NCBI GenBank assembly: GCA_963762205.1
Contig: CAVXJZ010000002.1
Span: 558,001 to 622,000, forward strand
Length of the DNA: 64,000 nucleotides
Reading direction: 5' to 3'
Origin: VRUE01 sp963762205
GTDB lineage: Bacteria > Actinomycetota > Thermoleophilia > Solirubrobacterales > 70-9
This document shows positions 58,160 to 64,000 of the stretch, piece after piece. Position numbers and translations under genes: made by a program. The notes under the pieces were generated by a model, which was not told the DNA's origin, did not search any database, and was given only the letters and a program-made list of their open reading frames with translations. The stretch's first letter is position 1. Every line of letters starts with the position of its first letter.

Positions 58160-59560
58160 TCACACCCGCGTCCCCCCCACCGTCATCGCCGCGATCCGCA
58201 CGTGGCCCTGGCCGGTGCCGACCGGGGCGCTCTGGCCCCCCTTGCCGCAGATGCCGGTCTTCATCGCGAAGTCCTCGCCGACCGCGTCGATCGCGGCCAG
58301 CGCCTGCAGGCAGTTGCCGATCAGGGTCGCGCCCCGGCACGGCTTCGTCACCCGCCCGGCCTCGATCAGGTAGCCCTCGGACACGCCGAAGACGAAGTCT
58401 CCGGTGGCCGGGTCGACCTGGCCACCGCCGAAGGACGCCGCGTAGAAGCCCTTCTCCAGCTCGCCGATCATCGCCTCGGGCTCGGCCTCGCCGGGCGCGA
58501 TGTAGGTGTTCGTCATGCGCGGGATCGGCAGGTGCCGGAAGCTCTCGCGACGGCCGTTGCCGGTCGAGGCGACGCCGTCGCGCTCGGCCCGCAGGCGGTC
58601 GTAGAGGAAGGAGGCGAGCCGGCCGTCCTCGAGCACCAGGGTCCTCTGCGTCGGCGTGCCCTCGTCGTCGATCGCGTCGGACCCCCACTCGTTCGGCATC
58701 CGGCCGTCGTCGTAGGCGCTGATCAGCGGCTCGGCGACCTGCTCCCCGAGCTTGCCGGCGTAGACGCTCGCCCCCTTCTGCACGTGGTCCGCCTCGAGCC
58801 CGTGCCCGGTCATCTCGTGGAAGAGGACGCCGCCGAAGCCGCCGCCGACCACGACCGGCATCGAGCCGGCCGGCGCCGGCCCCGCGTCGAGCAGGGTCAG
58901 GGCCTTGCCGGCCGCCTGCGCGGCGATCGAGCCCGGATCGTCTTCGAGCAGCTCGAAGCCGCGGGCGCCGCCGAGCGTCTCGTGGCCGGTCTCGACCACG
59001 TCCCCGCGCCGGGCCACGGCCTGGACGCCGATCCGCGTGCGGGTGCGGTCGTCGCCGCAGAAGAGCCCCTCCGAGTTGGCCACGGCAACCTGCCGGCGCG
59101 CCTCCGCGTAGGAGGCGAGGACCTGGGTCACCTCGGCGCCCTCGGCCCTGCCGCGCTCGTCGAGCTCGCGCAGGAGCGCCGCCTTGCGCTCCACCGGCAC
59201 GTCCTGCGGGCGGCGCTCGACCCGATGCGGGGTGGTCTCGACCGCCGCCAGCGGCCGCGGCTCGGCGCGCCCGGAGCGCAGCGCCGAGGCAGCCTCGCCG
59301 GCGGCCCGCTCGAGGTCGGCCGGCTGGAGGCCGTCGACGTGCGCGAAGTAGGTGGTGCCGTCCGCGATCACCCGCACCCCGGCCCCCTCCTCGGCACCGG
59401 ACTGCACCGCTTCGACGCGCGACTCGTCGATCGACATGCCCAGGCCGCTGCGGCGCTCGGCGAAGACCTCGGCGAACTCGCCGCCGTTGCCGAGCGCGAC
59501 GGCAAGGACGCGGGCGGCAACGTCGGGGGCGACGAGGTCGGCGGGACGAGCGGCGCTCAT
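58160..59560 (-). CDS. tldD: TldD family zinc metalloprotease
   Basis: A 466-residue catalytic subunit. The zinc motif HEMTGH (HExxxH) is in GGVLFHEMTGHGLEADHVQK, and typical strands follow (TQRTLVLEDGRLASFLYDRL and PRMTNTYIAPGEAEPEAMIG). It would work with the adjacent TldE to process small peptides. Other than a 73-aa gene overlapping its start, no target precursor is evident. Confidence 0.9.
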   Translation of the reverse strand: MSAARPADLVAPDVAARVLAVALGNGGEFAEVFAERRSGLGMSIDESRVEAVQSGAEEGAGVRVIADGTTYFAHVDGLQPADLERAAGEAASALRSGRAEPRPLAAVETTPHRVERRPQDVPVERKAALLRELDERGRAEGAEVTQVLASYAEARRQVAVANSEGLFCGDDRTRTRIGVQAVARRGDVVETGHETLGGARGFELLEDDPGSIAAQAAGKALTLLDAGPAPAGSMPVVVGGGFGGVLFHEMTGHGLEADHVQKGASVYAGKLGEQVAEPLISAYDDGRMPNEWGSDAIDDEGTPTQRTLVLEDGRLASFLYDRLRAERDGVASTGNGRRESFRHLPIPRMTNTYIAPGEAEPEAMIGELEKGFYAASFGGGQVDPATGDFVFGVSEGYLIEAGRVTKPCRGATLIGNCLQALAAIDAVGEDFAMKTGICGKGGQSAPVGTGQGHVRIAAMTVGGTRV

Positions 59561-59778
59561 GGCTCGCTCTTCGCAACCTCGATCAGCTGCCCGGCGGCGA
59601 CGAAGAGCTCGCCGCCGGCCTCGCTGTCGGCGGCATGGTCGGACGCCCTCCCCCCGGGGTAGTAGAGGCGGGCGAAGGGGCGCCGGGACACGCGCCGCCT
59701 GCGCATGTAGGCGGCGGCCTCGTCGGCATAGCCGGAGACCCGCTCGAGCAGCACGCGGTGGGGCTTGGGGGGCGTCAT
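59557..59778 (-). CDS. Hypothetical protein (73 aa)
   Basis: A 73-residue charged protein overlapping tldD by four bases at its end and the roadblock-like gene at its start. It has a basic N-terminus (MTPPKPHRVLLERVSGYADE, then AAAYMRRRRVSRRPFARLYY) and an acidic C-terminus. Overlaps on both sides on the same strand support that it is translated. I do not recognise a family. Confidence 0.55.
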   Translation of the reverse strand: MTPPKPHRVLLERVSGYADEAAAYMRRRRVSRRPFARLYYPGGRASDHAADSEAGGELFVAAGQLIEVAKSEP

Positions 59779-60149
59779 CGGTCGCCGCCGCCGACCAGGT
59801 CTCGGAGGATCGAGCGCATGTCGAAGAAGAGCAGCGAGGCGAGGGCGAAGCGCTCGGTGACGGCGACCGCGGTCAGGCCCGCATGGCGGATCGCGAACAC
59901 CTCGCCCTGCTCGGTGCCGATGTGAACCTGCTCGACCGGCTCGCTTCCGGCGCGATCGGCGACGTCGAGCAGCGCGGCGACGTCGTCCCGCCAGCGCGGC
60001 GCCCGGTCGGTGGCCGCGAGCACCGAGCCGCGGCGGTCGAGGATTGCCGCTCCGCGCAGGTCGGGCGACAGCTCGGCGAGGAAGGCGAGGGCCTGCTCGG
60101 CGGCGCCCTCGGGGACCGCGGGATCGCCGGCTGTTGCGGTATCGACCAT
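59775..60149 (-). CDS. Roadblock/LC7-like protein
   Basis: A 124-residue alpha/beta protein. Features are EQALAFLAELSPDLRGAAIL followed by DRRGSVLAATDRAPRWRDDV, EQVHIGTEQGEVFAIRHAGL and TAVAVTERFALASLLFFDMR; the pattern (DxxGxxLA, beta hairpin, ALASLLFFDMR helix) is like roadblock/LC7 regulators of small GTPases. The ATG at 60149 is chosen because a TATTTT box (60160-60165) lies ten bases before it, the leaderless arrangement; a start at 60200 would extend it by 17 residues. Partner unknown. Confidence 0.6.
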   Translation of the reverse strand: MVDTATAGDPAVPEGAAEQALAFLAELSPDLRGAAILDRRGSVLAATDRAPRWRDDVAALLDVADRAGSEPVEQVHIGTEQGEVFAIRHAGLTAVAVTERFALASLLFFDMRSILRDLVGGGDR

Positions 60150-60171
60150 CGGATCAGCCAAAATACAGTCA

Positions 60172-60321
60172 GTGTCACTTGCCCGCGCATCCTGGATCAC
60201 CGTCGTCGCCGTCTGCGCGATCGCGGCGATCCTCTTCGCGGTCAGCGGCTACACCGGCTACACGGTGACCGTCAGCGCCGTCGGCCTGGCGGCGGCCGTC
60301 AACCTCCTGCCGGCTCCCTAG
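60172..60321 (+). CDS. Small two-helix membrane protein (49 aa)
   Basis: A GTG at 60172 opens a frame of 49 residues with two hydrophobic segments (WITVVAVCAIAAILFAVSGY and TVSAVGLAAAVNLLPAP) around a YTGYTVT turn. It is divergent from the roadblock-like gene and converges on the CDF transporter gene, overlapping it by four bases. The composition looks like a real membrane peptide, but there is no family. Confidence 0.5.
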   Translation: MSLARASWITVVAVCAIAAILFAVSGYTGYTVTVSAVGLAAAVNLLPAP

Positions 60322-61223
60322 CCCGACCGGTAGGGGTGGCCGCGCCCGGCGCGGTGAGCGGAGGTCTCGGGCTCGACGTGGATCAGGACCTCGGCGCCGG
60401 GCAGGGTCTCCTCGATCGCGTCGCGCATCAGGTGGGCGAGCGAGTGGGCGCGCTCGAGGCTGGTCCCCGACCGGTACTGGACGTGGAGGTCGACGTAGCG
60501 GAGCGCCCCCGCCCGCCGCGAGCGCAGCTTGTGGTAGCCGACCACCTCCTCCGTCCGCACCGAGGCGATCACCGCCTCGATCCGGTCGACCTCCTCGTCG
60601 GGAAGAGATTCGTCGACCAGCGCACCCGAGGAGCGGCGAATGATCCGCAGGCCCGCGGTAACGATCGCCACGGCGACCACGAGGGCCGTGATCGAGTCGA
60701 AGGCGACGACTCCCGTGATTTCGACCAGCAGCAGCCCGCCGAGCACGCCGGCCGAGGTCAGGGCGTCGGTGCGTAGGTGAGCGGCGTCGCCCTCCAGCGC
60801 CGGCGACTCGTGCTCCCTGGCCTGGCTCGAGAGCACGCTCGAGACGACGAGGTTGGCGAGCACCGAGAAGCCCATCACCGCGATCCCGACCCCGAGCGTC
60901 TCGACCTTCGAGCCGACCACCAGCCGGTGGGTCGCCTCGTAGACGATCACGCCGGCGCCGACCAGGATCAGCATCCCCTCGATCGTCGCCGCCAGGCTCT
61001 CGACCTTGGCGTGCCCGTACGGATGCTCGGCATCGGCCGGCTCGTCCGCTTTCCGCACCGAGATGAAGGCGATCACCGAGGCGACCAGATCGATCAGCGA
61101 ATGCAGGGCCTCGGTGATGATCGCGATCGACCCCGTGATCGCCCCCGCCGCGATCTTGATCGCGATCAGGATCGAGTTGGAGGCGATCGAGAGCGCCGCG
61201 GCGCCGGTTTTCGTGCGGATCAT
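60318..61223 (-). CDS. Cation diffusion facilitator (CDF) metal transporter
   Basis: A 301-residue CDF exporter. The HxxxD metal-site motifs are visible in ITEALHSLIDLVASV and DAAHLRTDALTSAG; six hydrophobic helices are followed by a cytosolic ferredoxin-like domain (RYVDLHVQYRSGTSLERAHS and EVLIHVEPE). It probably exports Zn2+ or another divalent metal using the proton gradient. The ATG at 61223 overlaps the rdgB stop. Confidence 0.9.
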   Translation of the reverse strand: MIRTKTGAAALSIASNSILIAIKIAAGAITGSIAIITEALHSLIDLVASVIAFISVRKADEPADAEHPYGHAKVESLAATIEGMLILVGAGVIVYEATHRLVVGSKVETLGVGIAVMGFSVLANLVVSSVLSSQAREHESPALEGDAAHLRTDALTSAGVLGGLLLVEITGVVAFDSITALVVAVAIVTAGLRIIRRSSGALVDESLPDEEVDRIEAVIASVRTEEVVGYHKLRSRRAGALRYVDLHVQYRSGTSLERAHSLAHLMRDAIEETLPGAEVLIHVEPETSAHRAGRGHPYRSG

Positions 61224-61813
61224 CGGCCGGTCCGCGCCGCGCCCCGCTGCTCGAGGTGCGCGGCCAGCATCCGGGCCGCCCGGCCGCGATGGCTGATCTC
61301 GTTCTTCTCCGCGTCGCTGAGCTCCGACGCGGTGCGGCCGTCGCGCTGGCCCTCGGAGACGAAGGCCGGGTCGTAGCCGAACCCGCCCTCCCCACGCGGC
61401 TCCTCGACCAGGTGGCCGTCCCAGCGTGCCTCGAAGACGTGCTCGGTGCCCTCCTCGTCGATCAGCGCCAGGGCGCAGATGTAGTAGGCGCGGCGCTCCT
61501 CGCCGGCGGCGTCGACCTCGCGCAGGAGCTTCTCCAGGTTCTCCTGGTCGCCGGCGCCCTCGCCCCCGTAGCGCGACGAGTGGATCCCCGGCCGACCCCC
61601 GAGGCCGACGGCGCCGATGCCCGAGTCGTCGGCGATGACCGCCTCTCCGGTCGCCGCGCGCGCCGCGCGCGCCTTCTCGAGCGCGATCTCCGCAAACGAC
61701 TCGCCCTCCTCCGGCGGCAGGGTGACGCCGTCCGGCAGCGGCTCCAGCTCGACCCCCGGCAGCAGCTCGCGCATCTCGCGCAGCTTGTGCCTGTTGCCGG
61801 TCGCGAAGATCAA
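61220..61813 (-). CDS. rdgB: Non-canonical purine NTP pyrophosphatase (RdgB/HAM1)
   Basis: A 197-residue enzyme removing ITP, dITP and XTP. The N-terminal FATGNRHKLREMRELLPG and the catalytic IADDSGIGAVGLGGRPGIHS are diagnostic, with EEPRGEGGFGYDPAFVSEG and AEKNEISHRGRAARML in the C-terminal half. The start is TTG at 61813 overlapping the rph stop (TTGA), an established rph-rdgB arrangement. Confidence 0.93.
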   Translation of the reverse strand: MIFATGNRHKLREMRELLPGVELEPLPDGVTLPPEEGESFAEIALEKARAARAATGEAVIADDSGIGAVGLGGRPGIHSSRYGGEGAGDQENLEKLLREVDAAGEERRAYYICALALIDEEGTEHVFEARWDGHLVEEPRGEGGFGYDPAFVSEGQRDGRTASELSDAEKNEISHRGRAARMLAAHLEQRGAARTGR

Positions 61814-62535
61814 GCGCTCGCGACCTGCTCCTGAACTTGGCGCAGGCGATCGATGCCGAGCTCGGCAAGCCCGAGCAGCTCGTCGAGGGAGGCGCGGGAG
61901 AGCGGGGTCCGCTCCGCCGTCGCCTGGACCTCGACCAGGCCGCCCTCGCCGGTCATCACCACGTTGGCGTCGACCTCGGCGCCGGAGTCCTCGGAGTAGT
62001 CGAGGTCGCAGAGTGCCCGGCCGCCGACCATGCCGACGCTGATCGCCGCGACCGAGCCGTTCAGCGGCAGCTCGTCGATCTCCTTCGCCTCGACCAGCTT
62101 GCCGAGCGCCAGTCGCAACGCCACGTAGCCGCCGGTGATCGCCGCGCAGCGGGTGCCGCCGTCGGCCTCGAGCACGTCGCAGTCGACGTAGACGCTGCGT
62201 TCGCCGAGCCGCTCGAAGTCGACGACGACGCGCAGGGAGCGGCCGATCAGGCGCTGGATCTCGACCCCCCGCCCATCCTGCTTGCCGCGCGAGATGTCAC
62301 GCGCCTTGCGCTCGCCGGTCGAGGCGGGCAGCATCGAGTACTCCGCCGTCACCCAGCCACGACCGCGACCCTGCATCCAGCGCGGAACCTGGTCGCTCAC
62401 CGACGCGGTGCAGATCACCCGTGTGCCGCCGACCGAGATCAGCGCCGAGCCGTCGGCGGTGGCGACGAATTCGGGCTCGATCGTCACCGGCCGGATGTCG
62501 GCAGGGGCGCGGTCGTAGCTGCGCGACTCGGGCAT
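61810..62535 (-). CDS. rph: Ribonuclease PH
   Basis: A 241-residue phosphorolytic 3'-5' exoribonuclease that trims tRNA precursors. Signatures are GWVTAEYSMLPASTGERKAR, DVLEADGGTRCAAITGGYVA and VNVEIADLDYSEDSGAEVDA-like region (CDLDYSEDSGAEVDANVVMT). Length normal. Operon with rdgB and CDF gene downstream. Confidence 0.95.
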   Translation of the reverse strand: MPESRSYDRAPADIRPVTIEPEFVATADGSALISVGGTRVICTASVSDQVPRWMQGRGRGWVTAEYSMLPASTGERKARDISRGKQDGRGVEIQRLIGRSLRVVVDFERLGERSVYVDCDVLEADGGTRCAAITGGYVALRLALGKLVEAKEIDELPLNGSVAAISVGMVGGRALCDLDYSEDSGAEVDANVVMTGEGGLVEVQATAERTPLSRASLDELLGLAELGIDRLRQVQEQVASA

Positions 62536-62577
62536 CAGGGACTCTGCTCCTTGCTCATCCGCCCGAGTCTCTCATTT

Positions 62578-62826
62578 CTATTTGAACGCCACCTTGTCGA
62601 CCGCCTCCGTGATTTTGTCGACGATCAGGCTCGCCAGCTCGGTCCCCTGGCGGCCGTTGAACCCCTTCATCGCCGCCACCATGCCGACCATCAGCAGGGA
62701 GACGAGCAGGATCAGGCCGACGTACTCGACCGTGCCCTGTCCCCTGTCGCCCTCGGCCAGCGAGCGGATCGTCCTCACCCGCTCGGCGGCCGCGGTGTGC
62801 AGGTATCCCATCAGCGCGTAGATCAT
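62578..62826 (-). CDS. Flp-family type IVb pilin
   Basis: An 82-residue pilin. A charged, fairly long leader (to about residue 29) is followed by the Flp signature GQGTVEYVGLILLVSLLMVG, with the glutamate at +5-like position after the cleavage site and a hydrophobic helix. A prepilin peptidase would cleave at about G29. It has a good ribosome site (GGAGG). No other tad genes are in the window. Confidence 0.82.
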   Translation of the reverse strand: MIYALMGYLHTAAAERVRTIRSLAEGDRGQGTVEYVGLILLVSLLMVGMVAAMKGFNGRQGTELASLIVDKITEAVDKVAFK

Positions 62827-62962
62827 CGAAACCTCCGGTTCGTTCGGTTTCGACCCACGCTGGCGGGCGCCCGGTCAACGATCCAGACCGAGTTGCGCCA
62901 ATTCGGCGGCCCATCTGTGCCGAACCGCCGCACCGCCACCGACCGCGGATACGCTCAGCCCG

Positions 62963-63907
62963 ATGCGGGTCCTGGTCGTCACCAACTTCGTGCCCGACGC
63001 CGGCGCCCCCCAGCGGGGCAGGTGGGTGCGGGACCAGGTCGAGGAGATGCGGCGCCGTGGGATCGAGGTCGAGGTCTTCGAGTTTCCTCCCGGCGCGCGC
63101 CGCTACGCGCCGGCGACCCGGCGGCTGCGCCGCCTGCTGCGCGAGGCGCCGCCGTTCGACCTCGTCCACGCCCACTACGGGCTACCCGGCTGGTGCGCTC
63201 GGCTCGCCGGGGCACGGCCGCTCGTCGTCAGCTTCCACGGCACCGACGTGCGCCACCCGGTGGTCGGCGCGCTCTCACGCCGACTGGCCCGCCGGGTCGA
63301 CCTCGCCGCCGCGGTCTCCGCCGCCCTCTTCCTCGAGGAGCACGGCCGGCCCGGCCTGCCGCTGCTGCACGGCTCGGCGATCCTGCCCTGCGGCCCCGAC
63401 CTCGAGCGCTTCGGCCCGCTGCCGCGGGCGGAGGCGAGGCGGGAGCTGGGCCTGGACCCCGATGGCCGCTACCTGCTCTTCCCGGCCAACCCCGCCAGGC
63501 CCGAGAAGCGCGCCGACCGCGCGCTGGAGCTGGCGAGGGCCTGCGGCGCCGAGCTGCTCAGCGGCGGCTCGATCGAGCCCGAGAGGATGCGGGCCTGGAT
63601 CAACGCGGCCAACGCGGTGCTGGTCACCTCCGACTACGAGGGCTTCGGCATGGTCTGTCTCGAGGCGCTGGCCTGCGACGTGCCGGTCCTCTCCACGCCG
63701 GTCGGCATCGCCCCGTTTGTGCTCGAGGGCGTCGACGGGGCCCTCTGCGCCCCCTTCGATCTGGAGGCGTGGTCGGCGGCGGCGCGGCCGCACCTGGAGT
63801 CTCCCGACCCGCGCGTCAGCGGCTCCGATCGCGCCGCCCGGCTCTCGTCGGCGCGCACCGCGGAGCGCACGATCGAGGCCTATCGCGACGTACTGGCCGC
63901 CTCGTAA
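62963..63907 (+). CDS. Glycosyltransferase family 4-like protein
   Basis: A 314-residue GT-B glycosyltransferase: MRVLVVTNFVPDAGAPQRGR then WVRDQVEEMRRRGIEVEVFE in the acceptor domain, and YLLFPANPARPEKRADRALE then YEGFGMVCLEALACDVPVLS in the donor domain. The ATG lies seven bases after a TACGCT box (62950-62955), suggesting a leaderless mRNA. The sugar and acceptor are unknown. Confidence 0.85.
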   Translation: MRVLVVTNFVPDAGAPQRGRWVRDQVEEMRRRGIEVEVFEFPPGARRYAPATRRLRRLLREAPPFDLVHAHYGLPGWCARLAGARPLVVSFHGTDVRHPVVGALSRRLARRVDLAAAVSAALFLEEHGRPGLPLLHGSAILPCGPDLERFGPLPRAEARRELGLDPDGRYLLFPANPARPEKRADRALELARACGAELLSGGSIEPERMRAWINAANAVLVTSDYEGFGMVCLEALACDVPVLSTPVGIAPFVLEGVDGALCAPFDLEAWSAAARPHLESPDPRVSGSDRAARLSSARTAERTIEAYRDVLAAS

Positions 63908-63919
63908 TAGATTGGTCCC

Positions 63920-63978
63920 GTGAGCGCGGAGCGAGCAAGCGTCCATCTCTGCCTCTTCGCGCAGCGAGCGAAGCGCGA
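63920..63978 (+). repeat. 59-bp interspersed repeat, copy C
   Basis: It runs GTGAGCGCGGAGCGAGCAAG to GCGAGCGAAGCGCGA. The first 24 and last 15 bases are almost identical to copy A (5588-5646). It starts 12 bases after the glycosyltransferase stop and ends 12 bases before the next ATG (63991). Confidence 0.75.
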
Positions 63979-63990
63979 TCCGGTGACGGG

Positions 63991-64000
63991 ATGAGCGACG
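63991..64000 (+). CDS. Start of a gene running off the window (tentative)
   Basis: ATGAGCGACG follows repeat copy C by 12 bases, the same spacing as the enoyl-CoA hydratase gene after copy B. Only three codons are visible (MSD), so no product can be named; the call rests on the parallel with copies A and B. Confidence 0.25.

Noticed and set aside
63920..63984. A short frame (GTG at 63920) as a peptide gene
   Set aside because: The sequence is a copy of the interspersed repeat; the same DNA at 5588 and 7674 does not keep this frame.

Overview
The window is very GC-rich, gene-dense bacterial chromosome with many GTG and TTG starts and 4-bp stop/start overlaps. The gene content suggests a high-GC actinobacterium, possibly of the Thermoleophilia/Solirubrobacterales type: an aa3 oxidase operon with ctaA/ctaB, a c-di-AMP riboswitch before a cell-wall peptidase, guaB3 next to guaA, an extended ribosomal protein S9, a GH63 glucosylglycerate/mannosylglycerate hydrolase and an Flp pilin. 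The lineage is an inference; there is no rRNA or tRNA here to anchor it. I saw no CRISPR array, prophage, insertion sequence or tRNA.

Layout. 1-4361: housekeeping and redox genes (DUF1015, PduO-type cobalamin adenosyltransferase, OsmC, SDR, Nudix, 1-Cys peroxiredoxin). 4389-12114: a catabolic run (PcaF/PaaJ-like thiolase, class IV aminotransferase/lyase, acyl-CoA dehydrogenase, enoyl-CoA hydratase, cupin, 3-hydroxyacyl-CoA dehydrogenase, alkylsulfatase) that can carry a CoA-thioester beta-oxidation. 12095-16345: zinc-finger protein, greA, trxB, a badly frameshifted flippase-like gene and a PAP2 phosphatase. 16374-27492: a respiratory island. It holds a complete cofactor-competent A2-type aa3 oxidase (ctaC, ctaD, ctaE on the minus strand), heme O and heme A synthases (ctaB, ctaA), a diheme cytochrome c and two universal-stress-like proteins. 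It also holds, on the plus strand, a second subunit II/subunit I pair that has lost nearly every metal and heme ligand. 27529-35659: glycosyltransferase, zinc ribbon, secreted protein, amidase with a small partner, ABC exporter and GH63 hydrolase. 35750-49950: infA, CCA transferase, alr, nnr, acpS, glmS, glmM, rpsI, rplM, M23 peptidase and a candidate GxGD membrane protease. 50017-62826: guaA, guaB3, PfkB kinase, D,D-carboxypeptidase, LysM protein, pyrF, HU, TldE/TldD, CDF transporter, rdgB, rph and Flp pilin. 62963-64000: glycosyltransferase and the edge of the next gene.

The most unusual observation is the ligand-less oxidase pair at 16374-18745. The fold and motif framework of cytochrome oxidase subunits I and II remain, and at the ligand motifs the pair aligns without gaps to the functional ctaD/ctaC products 6-10 kb away. 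Five of six heme/CuB histidines, the active-site tyrosine and three of five CuA ligands are replaced. I do not know a described role for such a pair. Other observations are an interspersed 59-bp repeat (three copies), an about 85-bp foldable element just 3' of minus-strand genes (two good copies and one weak), an in-frame 81-bp palindrome inside a glycosyltransferase gene, and probable leaderless promoters with TANNNT boxes 6-11 nt before start codons.

Caution on sequence quality: a putative class IV aminotransferase gene, the normally essential glmS and (about nine times) the flippase gene carry single-base frameshifts with intact protein sequence on both sides. This looks more like local assembly error than gene decay.
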